A stretch of DNA of 7,512 nt from Deltaproteobacteria bacterium (lineage in GTDB: Bacteria > Bdellovibrionota_C > UBA2361 > OMII01). The notes under the pieces are model-generated. The model was not told where the DNA came from. It ran no database searches and saw only the letters and a list, made by a program, of their open reading frames with translations. Below, piece after piece: positions 1-6,117 of this stretch. The position numbers and the translations under genes are program-made. Position 1 is the stretch's first letter; each line of letters opens with the position of its first letter. The stretch covers positions 1-7,512 of the forward strand of contig JALRCK010000073.1 in the NCBI GenBank assembly GCA_023262305.1. Reading direction: 5' to 3'.

Positions 1-1
1 G

Positions 2-145
2 ATTCAAGTTGATTCCTACACGTCCTTGGAAGAGGTTTCGACCAAGCTCTGCAAGAAGCAAAACGCTCGGGCGTGCATTGCCACTGATATGATTCATAAG
101 TTTGTGTTGTTACCCCTCGCAAGCATGCGCACAACAGTTGGCTGA
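2..145 (+). CDS. possible 3' end of a gene entering from the left edge (47 codons)
   Basis: Frame 2 of the plus strand is open from the first base to a TGA at 143-145. The peptide is mixed in composition (begins IQVDSYTSLEEVSTKLCKKQ, ends LASMRTTVG), contains two cysteines and looks more protein-like than the other frames here. I recognise no family. An open frame of 48 codons can easily arise by chance, so the call rests on composition and on the fact that no start is needed at a window edge. If real, it converges on the minus-strand cysteine-rich gene that ends at 397, with about 250 bp between them. Sequence to the left of the window would settle it. Confidence 0.35.
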   Translation: MQVDSYTSLEEVSTKLCKKQNARACIATDMIHKFVLLPLASMRTTVG

Positions 146-396
146 AGTGGGTTGTGTCGACGCCTCTCCTGTATGGTCATCGCATCCTCCCAGTGGATAT
201 TACACCGAGATCTATCGCTGCTCAGAGATTCGATGTCCCAGCGCTCACCTTCTGCCCCCGAATGTGTGAGCGGCGTGAGATAGAACGCTCCAGTAGTGGC
301 AGTCCATGGAGCTCTCGGATTCAAGGCTCCTCGTGTAGCCGAGGCGCATCCACTGCCTTTACCAGAGCGCCAGCGCAGACACTGAGGGAGGAGACG
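146..396. other. intergenic stretch, no convincing gene
   Basis: Short open frames exist on both strands (plus 154-408 from a GTG, minus 94-324 from a TTG). Both have low-complexity, Ser/Arg-rich products, and neither has a convincing ribosome binding site. One GC-rich inverted repeat is present, CCTCG (329-333) with CGAGG (340-344) around a 6-base loop. It has no T-tract, so I do not call it a terminator. The stretch lies between two probable converging genes and may simply hold their 3' ends. Confidence 0.45.
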
Positions 397-2016
397 TTAG
401 CGGCTTGAGTTTGAACCTGATGACGCGCTTGTTGCACCTGCTGGCACGCACTGCCCACCGCTACACGTTCCTTGTTTAAGCCCAGGACGAGAGCATGTGG
501 CGCCATCCATGTTAACTCCCCGAAGGTGCGGGGCTTGAACTCCAGTTCCACAACCCACACCCGGCTTCTCGTCGAACGTAGCGTAACACGGCGAGCAGAC
601 ACCGACCCCGCCACCCCTGATGTGGGTTGCCTCACAAAGCTTGCGGGACCTCTCTTCCAAAGAGAGGCATTCCCCCTTCCAACAGAGGTTGCCCGCCTTA
701 CCGCACTTGGTGCAATCGATCTTATCCTTGCAGTAGTAGGTGCTGTTCACGTCGGGAACACACTGCCCGAAATTTGAGCACACTCCCTTTTTGCCTGGCG
801 ATAGTTCGCACGGAGCTCCAACCTTCATCGAAGCGAGGAACTGCTCTTCCACCTGCGCAACCGTCATGTCACACAGCTGGCTTCCCTTAGCGCGATTTTT
901 ACCATCGAAACATTCCCAGCTTAACTCAGTTTGAGAGTCACCGAGCTTATACGATACCCCGTCCACTCCGACGGCGATGGATGGATTGCTGTACCCATAA
1001 AATTGGGCGGGAATACAATCCCCAAAGTCGCATTTCCCAGGCACTCCACCACACAGATTATTGGTACACGTCTTGCCCGTTTTGACCTCCGAGTCACTGC
1101 TCGACCAGGCCGTGGAAGCGCTGATGTCATAGCTCTTTCTATCGCGACTCGGGACGCAACTACACTCCCATTTCGCGCATTCAGCGGCGATAAAATTATG
1201 ATCATCCTCACACTTCTTCACCTGAGCGGGAACCGTAGGATCTTCGTCGCAGGGATTTGAGCTTGAATCGTTCGATGAGAATGACGCCGACCGTGGAGAG
1301 GAGGTCTCTCCCTCGTCCGGTATCACGCCCGCGGTGTTGTTACTCCCCTTACTCTTACTCTTGTTGATAGCACGTGGCACCAACCTTACCGAATGAATGG
1401 TAAATGATGTGTCGCACGTAGCTGGAGATGATAGGCGAAGAGTCAACGAGCGTATAATTATTGACGGATTCTTGAAAAGAGGGGGAGAGGCACTCTCGAA
1501 CTTGAAGGGAACGATCCGCCCTCCTGGAGAAAGGTTTCGATCAACTCGCACCCCCCGGTGACCGATAGTAATTGGCGTGACGTTCGTGGAGAGAACTGCC
1601 ACAGCCCCTACATAGATATCGGGGGCTCCTGAGGAGTTAACAAGAGCGACCTGAAGCGCCGAATACGGAAAGCGCGAGGCGGGAATTCCCGACCCAAAGT
1701 TCCAGGTAATACTAACCTCGCCCCTCGCGTTACGAATATCGATAGTAGTAGCACCCGTTCCAGCGCTGGCGATACCCATCGCTGAGGGCTTGCCTACGAC
1801 ACAGGCTTGAGCGGTCCTCGCCAAAAATGTTCGAGAGCTCCATAGCCCTTGTCCAGGCTTAGAGATCGTGGTCGTCGAATCAGCCCCCTTTCCAGCGGAG
1901 GTTGTGGCGGCTTGCACCGCAACCATCGGATCAAGGGGCTGCGCTTGGATGGGAAAAGCACAAATGGATGCAGCTACAAAGAGAGCGGTACGAAGGAAAC
2001 ATTGCATACCGACCAT
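397..2016 (-). CDS. secreted cysteine-rich multi-module protein, function unknown
   Basis: This is a Sec-exported protein of about 539 residues. With the ATG at 2016, residues 1-25 form a signal peptide: an Arg near the N terminus, a hydrophobic stretch LFVAASICAF, and likely cleavage after PIQA. There is no proper lipobox. Residues 26-215 are Gly/Ser/Val-rich, look beta-stranded and end in IHSVRLVP, which recalls the last strand of jelly-roll carbohydrate-binding domains (weak). A Ser/Lys/Asn linker (216-255) follows, then a region with 26 cysteines (256-523). It contains three GxxC...GxC...C(V/I)P modules near 314-336, 400-421 and 505-525, plus a fourth degenerate copy (GNLCWKGEC). Such modules resemble the cysteine-rich region of ADAM/reprolysin-type metalloproteases, but no HExxH motif is visible. 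It is probably disulfide-rich and extracellular or on the cell surface, perhaps an adhesin or ligand binder. The start is uncertain: TTG at 2043 and ATG at 2007 are alternatives, and none has a clear SD. Confidence 0.85.
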   Translation of the reverse strand: MVGMQCFLRTALFVAASICAFPIQAQPLDPMVAVQAATTSAGKGADSTTTISKPGQGLWSSRTFLARTAQACVVGKPSAMGIASAGTGATTIDIRNARGEVSITWNFGSGIPASRFPYSALQVALVNSSGAPDIYVGAVAVLSTNVTPITIGHRGVRVDRNLSPGGRIVPFKFESASPPLFKNPSIIIRSLTLRLSSPATCDTSFTIHSVRLVPRAINKSKSKGSNNTAGVIPDEGETSSPRSASFSSNDSSSNPCDEDPTVPAQVKKCEDDHNFIAAECAKWECSCVPSRDRKSYDISASTAWSSSDSEVKTGKTCTNNLCGGVPGKCDFGDCIPAQFYGYSNPSIAVGVDGVSYKLGDSQTELSWECFDGKNRAKGSQLCDMTVAQVEEQFLASMKVGAPCELSPGKKGVCSNFGQCVPDVNSTYYCKDKIDCTKCGKAGNLCWKGECLSLEERSRKLCEATHIRGGGVGVCSPCYATFDEKPGVGCGTGVQAPHLRGVNMDGATCSRPGLKQGTCSGGQCVPAGATSASSGSNSSR

Positions 2017-2058
2017 TACAACACCGTCGCACCCTACAAACAAGACAAAGTGTTGCCC

Positions 2059-2076
2059 CCCCTCTCTGTAGAGGGG
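2059..2076 (-). promoter_or_regulatory. 7-bp hairpin with a G7 run upstream of the cysteine-rich gene
   Basis: CCCCTCT (2059-2065) and AGAGGGG (2070-2076) form a perfect 7-bp stem with a 4-base loop. On the minus strand its 3' arm merges into a run of seven G (2062-2056), ending 12 bases before the earliest possible start (TTG at 2043). There is no U-tract, so it does not look like an intrinsic terminator. In the mRNA it would be a 5'-UTR stem that could hide the only purine-rich, SD-like stretch upstream of the gene. The regulatory role is inference. Confidence 0.4.
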
Positions 2077-2114
2077 CTACTTATAAGCAGATCGGCACGC
2101 TACTTGATGATCGG
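2076..2114. repeat. two-unit direct repeat GCTACTT...GATCGG
   Basis: GCTACTT occurs at 2076-2082 and 2099-2105. Each copy is followed by GATCGG, at 2090-2095 and 2109-2114. The two units keep the same order but differ in internal spacing (7 and 3 bases). The GCTACTT copies start 23 bases apart, about two helical turns. A -10-like TATAAG on the minus strand (2087-2082) lies inside the first unit, with no good -35 match upstream. The arrangement fits a regulator site for the cysteine-rich gene downstream. No regulator family is recognised. Confidence 0.4.
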
Positions 2115-2210
2115 TGCGGGAAGCACGGATTTGCAGTTACCACGCTGCTCGGCGCTTACAATCGATTGAAGCCTTTCAAGTCTTTCTGCCGCACGAACGA
2201 CCTTTTGACG

Positions 2211-2618
2211 CTATTTCTTTGAGTCTTCCGCCGGAAGTTGACGTACCGAAAGTAAATATCTCTCCTCTCTCGAAAGCGGCGGGGGCAACGCCTGCGGCAT
2301 CACGTGCTCAGTAGCGGCGTTAACGGCATCATTGGGAAATTTCCGGCGCATAAATTCATCGATTTTCTTATGGAGCTCAATTTTGACATCTGGATCACTA
2401 AGGTGCGGGTGCTCTTTCCTGAAGTCACCAACAGCCAGATTCAAGATCTCACCATCCACCTGTATTCCGACAGGTCGAGCGCCGGGGAACCCGCCCCAAT
2501 CGATGAAGCCGACGGCAAAATTCTTATCCCAATTTCTCGCCAGAGTTTCATGAACCGAGGGGTAATCATCTTTGATGATGTTAAGTGCATGCTGTCTATC
2601 TGTAGAGTCGATCTTCAT
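2211..2618 (-). CDS. hypothetical protein, 135 residues
   Basis: I do not recognise this family. The product is soluble, with no signal peptide or membrane segment. The N-terminal third looks alpha/beta, with a conspicuous aromatic/glycine patch, FIDWGGFPGARPVGIQVDG (around residues 38-56). A helical, charged segment (DPDVKIELHKKIDEFMRRKF, about 75-94) follows, then a proline-rich, charged tail that ends in two lysines. The ATG at 2618 is supported by AAAAAGGG a few bases upstream (2629-2622), although the spacing is short. A candidate promoter overlapping a DnaA-box match lies just upstream. The gene is separated by 251 bp from the MFS gene upstream and by 167 bp or more from the cysteine-rich gene downstream, so it is probably its own transcription unit. 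Balanced composition and a plausible SD make it a likely real gene. Confidence 0.7.
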   Translation of the reverse strand: MKIDSTDRQHALNIIKDDYPSVHETLARNWDKNFAVGFIDWGGFPGARPVGIQVDGEILNLAVGDFRKEHPHLSDPDVKIELHKKIDEFMRRKFPNDAVNAATEHVMPQALPPPLSREERYLLSVRQLPAEDSKK

Positions 2619-2646
2619 ATGCCCTTTTTGAACAGAGAGTGACCAC

Positions 2647-2655
2647 TGTGGATAA
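2647..2655 (-). promoter_or_regulatory. perfect DnaA-box match (TTATCCACA)
   Basis: The minus strand reads TTATCCACA, identical to the strongest E. coli DnaA box. It touches the putative -10 and covers the expected start of transcription of the 135-residue gene. I saw no second exact copy in the window and no AT-rich unwinding region, so it is not a replication origin. One 9-mer match can arise by chance. A transcriptional role for DnaA here is inference. Confidence 0.35.
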
Positions 2656-2683
2656 GTCTAGGCGTGGTACCTTTGCTAACCAA
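2655..2683 (-). promoter_or_regulatory. candidate sigma-70-type promoter for the 135-residue gene
   Basis: On the minus strand, TTGGTT (2683-2678) and TAGACT (2660-2655) are 17 bases apart. They match 3/6 and 4/6 of the TTGACA/TATAAT consensus. Initiation would fall near 2648, giving a leader of about 30 nt that contains the AAGGG site before the ATG at 2618. Spacing and position are good but the hexamers are weak, so this is a suggestion only. Confidence 0.35.
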
Positions 2684-2721
2684 GAGAATTGCGAAAGTCC
2701 GCACCGACAAGAGTTTCCATA

Positions 2722-2735
2722 AAAGCGGAACCGCT
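2722..2735 (-). terminator. weak stem-loop, possible terminator of the PRTase-NUDIX-MFS operon
   Basis: AGCGGAACCGCT (2724-2735) is palindromic around AA. Read on the minus strand it gives AGCG, loop GTTC, CGCT, then TTTTATGG, a short GC stem followed by four T. It lies about 135 bp past the MFS stop and upstream of the 135-residue gene's promoter region. The short stem and short T-run make it weak, and it could equally be a small operator. Confidence 0.22.
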
Positions 2736-2784
2736 CACGATTGCAACTTGTTGAACTAAGGGAAAGAATCTCCCGTTTTGGTCA

Positions 2785-2797
2785 GCTCTTCCGATCT
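2785..2797. other. 13-base identity to the common Illumina adapter end
   Basis: GCTCTTCCGATCT at these bases equals the shared 3' end of the standard Illumina TruSeq-type adapters (its complement is AGATCGGAAGAGC). Preceding bases (TTTTGGTCA) do not continue either common adapter arm, so the match stops at 13. It lies in non-coding DNA, 72 bp beyond the MFS stop. It may be coincidence, or residue of an untrimmed adapter at a false join. Confidence 0.5.
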
Positions 2798-2869
2798 CTT
2801 TGGAGCCCCGGTCCTAAAAGCACTAGAATTTTTTGTAAGGATCGCTCCTCAAGAGAATCCCGGAACCTA

Positions 2870-4237
2870 CTACTTCCGTCTCCCCTGATATCGTTGCGCG
2901 ATGTAGGAGAAGGTACCACCCCACAACGGTCGCAGGGAGGTAACTCGGATAAGGAGCTGGTGCCCACGGATACTCTCAACTTGGCGCACCTCCTTGAAGG
3001 ATGGAAAGAGGAACAACATGACCGCTGCTCTCAAAATTCCTGACAACACGAAGAGCGCAAGGAACTTTGAGTGCGGCACCCATATACCAAGGTGCTGAAC
3101 CCACGACATCGGCACAAGGTGAACGACCCATCCACCGACAGACGATCCGAAGAACACGAGGAACCCGTTGATGATCGCTTGGTAGGCGACACATCGCGCA
3201 CGTTTTGGGGGTGTCACCGCATCGAAAACAAAATTGGCGGCAGCAAGGGTGAAGCCAGCCCAAAATACTCCGCTGTAGAATTGCACGAATACTACGAACC
3301 AAAAGTTCGACGATATGAGCCACAGCGCCGGATTGATCGTGACCAACGTCCCACAAACCTTCAGAATCGTGCGATTACCAAACTGATCACTCATTGCGCC
3401 CCACGAACGCATGACAACGAATTGAGCCAAAACCGCGGCTGCCACAACGATTGTAAAATCAGCGTATGAGAGATCGAGGTCTTGCAGCATGTACATCGCA
3501 AAGTACGGACCCGAGATAGAGGCCGCAAAATTCATGCATGAGACAAAGAAGACGAACTTCACAAAGTTCGAATACTTCGCGCGGGCAATAAACTGCCAAA
3601 AGGTAAACTTTGAGTCGTCCGGCACATGGAGAGAGAGATCATCCACACCTTGAAACGCCCGAGCTGACAGGAATCGGGAAAGTGCGGAGAAGAGAAAGAT
3701 GATCGAGAACCCCCAACGAGCAAGCCCGGACTCAGAGAACCAATGTACAGTTTGACCTGCCAGAACGACGGCGCTGAATGTCACAATCGCCATCCACTTA
3801 TTGCGAAAACCGAAGAACTCCCCGCGCGACAGAGGGGGCAGAAGATCGCCGACCAGGCTATTCCAAACCGGCGCTATCAATCCAACGGTCATGTGGTAGA
3901 GCACTACCACACCGATCAAAGCAGTGACCGCCTCATGTCCAAGATTGAACAAAAAGGGAATGGCGGCGACGGGTAGGAGCAAAAGAGCCTGGAGGCGCAT
4001 CAAGTTGGCAACGATATCCCTACGACTCGTCGCTCTCTCACTGATACGCATCCCAATCGACTGCACGATCGAGCCGATCAGTGGTGGCAACGTCGCCAAA
4101 GCGCCAATCTGAAGAGGCGCACCGCCGAGAAATACCCCGAACGCGCCAAGATAGGTCTCCGAAGCCCCCATCTTAGCGGCATCGAGCACCCCCTCTCGCA
4201 CAAGACTCTTAGATGTTCGAGTTGAAAGAAAGCTCAC
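2870..4237 (-). CDS. major facilitator superfamily (MFS) transporter
   Basis: This is a 455-residue inner-membrane permease with about 12 hydrophobic segments, the usual size for MFS. The first half has weak helices near 27-60, 82-98 and 102-125, then the loop GDLLPPLSRGEFFGFRNK (130-147). That loop matches the 'P...RG.FFG.RN' element of a bacterial MFS branch known mainly from genome annotation. The second half carries the family's motif-A-like loop WGAMSDQFGNRTILKV (279-294). A last helix lies near 391-411, followed by a basic tail of about 44 residues. The start is GTG: its GTGA (4237-4234) overlaps the NUDIX stop, and I see no strong SD, which suggests translational coupling. The substrate cannot be read from the sequence. 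Its partners, a PRTase and a NUDIX hydrolase, point to a nucleobase, nucleoside or related metabolite (inference). Confidence 0.92.
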   Translation of the reverse strand: MSFLSTRTSKSLVREGVLDAAKMGASETYLGAFGVFLGGAPLQIGALATLPPLIGSIVQSIGMRISERATSRRDIVANLMRLQALLLLPVAAIPFLFNLGHEAVTALIGVVVLYHMTVGLIAPVWNSLVGDLLPPLSRGEFFGFRNKWMAIVTFSAVVLAGQTVHWFSESGLARWGFSIIFLFSALSRFLSARAFQGVDDLSLHVPDDSKFTFWQFIARAKYSNFVKFVFFVSCMNFAASISGPYFAMYMLQDLDLSYADFTIVVAAAVLAQFVVMRSWGAMSDQFGNRTILKVCGTLVTINPALWLISSNFWFVVFVQFYSGVFWAGFTLAAANFVFDAVTPPKRARCVAYQAIINGFLVFFGSSVGGWVVHLVPMSWVQHLGIWVPHSKFLALFVLSGILRAAVMLFLFPSFKEVRQVESIRGHQLLIRVTSLRPLWGGTFSYIAQRYQGRRK

Positions 4238-4788
4238 CGGGGGTCCAGCCCTAAGACACGCGCCATGCGAAGCACACCGATTACGGTGAGGCTATCTTTT
4301 ATCTCACCGCGATCGACCATCGCCAAACATTCAGCGAAGGGGACCTTTTTTACCTGCAACTCTTCGGTATGATCAGGTTCGGCTTTCCCCTGACGCAAAC
4401 CACGCGCCACATAGATAAACCCGCGCTCAGCAGAGAAACAGTTGCTCAGGTGGATCTCCCCCCCGAGCTGCTCCCATCTCTCTGCCTCAAGACCCGTCTC
4501 TTCACGAAGCTCCCGCTTAGCTGTCTCCATGGGATCTTCATCGACCTCAGACCCCCCTTCCGGTATCTCCCAGCTGTACTCATCGACAGGATAACGATAC
4601 TGCCCCACCAGGTAGATGTGGTTATCATCAGTCAGCGCAACCACGCCGGTTGCGATACGGGTCTCGATAACACCGTAGATGCCAGGAGTGCCACCCGGGG
4701 TGATCACATCATCCTCTCGCACGGTGATCCACGGATTAGAATAGATGAGTTTGCTACCCCGGCGCTGCCAGGGATTACGAATGGACAT
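4234..4788 (-). CDS. NUDIX hydrolase, ADP-ribose pyrophosphatase-like
   Basis: This cytosolic enzyme of 184 residues should split a nucleoside diphosphate linked to another group (X), using Mg2+ or Mn2+. The Nudix box is perfect at residues 78-100: G78, E84, then RELREETGL (92-100), fitting GX5EX7REUXEEXGU. The metal-binding glutamates are E93, E96 and E97. The preceding VGQYRYPVDEYSWEIPEGG (61-79) is the hallmark of the ADP-ribose/sugar-nucleotide pyrophosphatase branch, as are the overall length and the N-terminal strand region. Exact substrate (ADP-ribose, GDP-mannose or another) is not determined. The ATG at 4788 is fixed by an excellent SD. The stop overlaps the MFS start by 4 bases, and the PRTase gene ends 33 bp upstream. 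If the substrate is ADP-ribose, the products would be AMP and ribose-5-phosphate, the precursor of the PRPP used by the upstream enzyme. Confidence 0.93.
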   Translation of the reverse strand: MSIRNPWQRRGSKLIYSNPWITVREDDVITPGGTPGIYGVIETRIATGVVALTDDNHIYLVGQYRYPVDEYSWEIPEGGSEVDEDPMETAKRELREETGLEAERWEQLGGEIHLSNCFSAERGFIYVARGLRQGKAEPDHTEELQVKKVPFAECLAMVDRGEIKDSLTVIGVLRMARVLGLDPR

Positions 4789-4792
4789 GGGA

Positions 4793-4798
4793 CCTCCT
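4793..4798 (-). promoter_or_regulatory. strong ribosome binding site (AGGAGG) of the NUDIX gene
   Basis: On the minus strand AGGAGG lies 4 bases before the ATG at 4788. It is the best SD in the window and fixes the NUDIX start. It sits within the 33 bp gap after the PRTase stop, so NUDIX can be translated efficiently from the shared mRNA. Confidence 0.8.
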
Positions 4799-4821
4799 GA
4801 AGCTATGGAACGCAGACTATC

Positions 4822-5319
4822 TTAGTCCATGTCGGTCTGGAACGCACTCCACAACGGAACGCTGGCGCCATTCTTGTCTGAAACGATGCCTGATTGGAAT
4901 GCACCGCCAGAGCGATCAATGATACACGCGCATCCCACCACTGTGCCACCCGCCGCGGTTACCTTGGCGGCTGCGTCCTTTAGCCGCCCACCGGAATGAA
5001 CTACATCATCAGCCAATATGACCCGCGCCCCTGTAAGGGACGGTCCAAAAAACTGACCGTCTTTTTGGAGAATACCGACTTTCTTGCCCCCGGCGACGGC
5101 AGCAGCGTACAAAATACCGCTGTAAGCGAGCCCTACCACCATATCAAAAGAGTCATGATCAACTTCACCAACCGCGTCAGCTGCCAAACGCGCGAGGTCG
5201 CTCGGCGAAAGCTGAAAACAATCGTAAAATACCGAGCATGTCTGCCCGGTCGGGATCTTAGTTGGTTTGGGGTAAACAACTGAGATCCGGTCGATAACTT
5301 TTTTGGTTGTTTCGTCCAT
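4822..5319 (-). CDS. phosphoribosyltransferase, orotate-PRTase-like
   Basis: This 165-residue type I phosphoribosyltransferase would transfer the ribosyl-5-phosphate group of PRPP to or from a nitrogenous base in the cytosol. The PRPP-binding loop is clear: VILADDVVHSGG (100-111), with the acidic pair D104-D105 and the SGG turn. N-terminal KIPTGQTCSVFYDC (21-34) resembles the 'SGxxSxxYxD' element of orotate phosphoribosyltransferase. LQKDGQFFG (84-92) occupies the place of that enzyme's flexible catalytic loop (RKxxKxxG) but is shortened and altered, so the substrate may not be orotate. The protein is also shorter than typical PyrE (about 200-215). I chose the ATG at 5319 because AAAGG lies 5 bases upstream. 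The frame stays open to 5499, but that extension has no PRTase character and would run antisense through the DUF429 gene. It is the first gene of the PRTase-NUDIX-MFS operon. Confidence 0.88.
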   Translation of the reverse strand: MDETTKKVIDRISVVYPKPTKIPTGQTCSVFYDCFQLSPSDLARLAADAVGEVDHDSFDMVVGLAYSGILYAAAVAGGKKVGILQKDGQFFGPSLTGARVILADDVVHSGGRLKDAAAKVTAAGGTVVGCACIIDRSGGAFQSGIVSDKNGASVPLWSAFQTDMD

Positions 5320-5355
5320 AACGGCCTTTACGGGGTAGTATACAGGATCTACACG
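5320..5355. promoter_or_regulatory. 36-bp divergent gap between the PRTase and DUF429 genes
   Basis: The gap contains both ribosome binding sites: AAAGG on the minus strand (5329-5325, 5 bases before the ATG at 5319) and AGGA on the plus strand (5344-5347, 8 bases before the ATG at 5356). A palindromic GTATAC (5338-5343) lies between them. On the minus strand TATACT (5342-5337) matches 5/6 of a -10 box, but no good -35 is found 17 bases upstream. The gap is too short for two full, separate promoters, so any promoters must overlap or reach into the opposing gene. Confidence 0.35.
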
Positions 5356-6117
5356 ATGCCCGATACTCCACACATGCCGCGAACGTGTCTTGAATGGAAA
5401 GGTTCTCCTGGTGCCACCTACATGGGGATTGACGGAGCTCGTGGCGGATGGGTCGTTGCCACCAGCCAACGCGGCGTTACGACCCTTGAGCTTCACCACT
5501 CACTCTCCACACTCCCCCTCTCCACAGAAGCACGCGCCCTCATCGATATGCCGATTGGCCTCCCCTCCCAAGGGAAACGCCGGTGCGACCTCCTGGCAAG
5601 AGAGGCGCTGGGCACTCGCCGATCGACGCTCTTCCCTATTCCCTGCCGTCCGGCGATTTACGCGCCCTCATATCAGGAGTGTTGCGTTATTAACGAACCT
5701 CTTCAGGGGTGCCGGGTCTCAAAACAGGCTTGGAACCTCGCTCCGAAGATTCGAGAGCTCGACCTCTTTCTTCGCGCCGACCCGATTCGACACGACCACA
5801 TAGCTGAGGGACACCCTGAGCTCGCCTTCAGAGCGCTCGCTCCAGCGTCGTGGCCCCTCCCTCCGAAAAGAGAGCCCGAGGGTCAAACGCTTCGCGAGTC
5901 GATCGTATCAGAGGCGCTCGGAATTCAAGGAGCTGAGGTCAGTAGGGAACTGATCTCACGACACAAAGGAGAGGTCGATATAACCGACGCTTACGACGCG
6001 CTTAGTCTCTGTGCTCTCCTCGTCCTGACCCACAGTCACGTCCGCTTTGTCGGTGACGATTCTTTCGATGACTACGGCGCGCCTCAACGGATCTGCATCG
6101 GAGGCAACCCCCTCTAG
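5356..6117 (+). CDS. DUF429 family protein (predicted RNase H-like nuclease)
   Basis: The 253-residue product is a clear DUF429 member, a family predicted to have an RNase H-like fold but with no settled biological role. Signature elements appear in order: GIDGARGGWVVA (24-35, acidic D26), ALIDMPIGLP (61-70, D64), a basic stretch RRCDLLAREALGTRRSTLFPIPCR (75-98), EGHPELAFRAL (151-161) and DITDAYDALSLCALL (208-222). The aspartates and EGHPE would form the putative metal site. Length fits the family. The core begins at GID. An ATG at 5422 (codon 23) would also keep the whole domain, but the ATG at 5356 has AGGA 8 bases upstream and is preferred. It is divergent from the PRTase operon. The 165-residue gene follows 91 bp later on the same strand. 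Confidence 0.92.
   Translation: MPDTPHMPRTCLEWKGSPGATYMGIDGARGGWVVATSQRGVTTLELHHSLSTLPLSTEARALIDMPIGLPSQGKRRCDLLAREALGTRRSTLFPIPCRPAIYAPSYQECCVINEPLQGCRVSKQAWNLAPKIRELDLFLRADPIRHDHIAEGHPELAFRALAPASWPLPPKREPEGQTLRESIVSEALGIQGAEVSRELISRHKGEVDITDAYDALSLCALLVLTHSHVRFVGDDSFDDYGAPQRICIGGNPL

Noticed and set aside
94..408. Short frames on both strands left of the cysteine-rich gene (minus 94-324, plus 154-408)
   Set aside because: Non-ATG starts (TTG, GTG), biased composition and no clear ribosome binding sites.
321..635. 104-codon minus-strand frame overlapping the 3' end of the cysteine-rich gene, considered as a frameshifted continuation
   Set aside because: The main frame keeps its cysteine module to the end (GTCSGGQCVP) and closes normally; the other frame has no matching module.
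2166..2179. TTGAA...TTCAA inverted repeat after the 135-residue gene as a terminator
   Set aside because: The 5-bp stem is AT-rich and no T-run follows on the minus strand.
2641..2760. Replication origin suggested by the DnaA-box match
   Set aside because: A single box only, with no AT-rich unwinding region, no box cluster and no dnaA/dnaN-type neighbours.
3071..3469. 132-codon plus-strand open frame opposite the MFS gene
   Set aside because: Highly charged, Arg/His-rich product typical of antisense to membrane-protein codons; the MFS frame is convincing.
4369..4800. 143-codon plus-strand open frame opposite the NUDIX gene
   Set aside because: Antisense shadow: the minus strand has a perfect Nudix box and a strong ribosome binding site.
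5320..5499. 60-residue N-terminal extension of the PRTase frame to an upstream start at 5499
   Set aside because: It runs antisense through the start of the DUF429 gene, lacks PRTase features, and the ATG at 5319 has a well-placed AAAGG.
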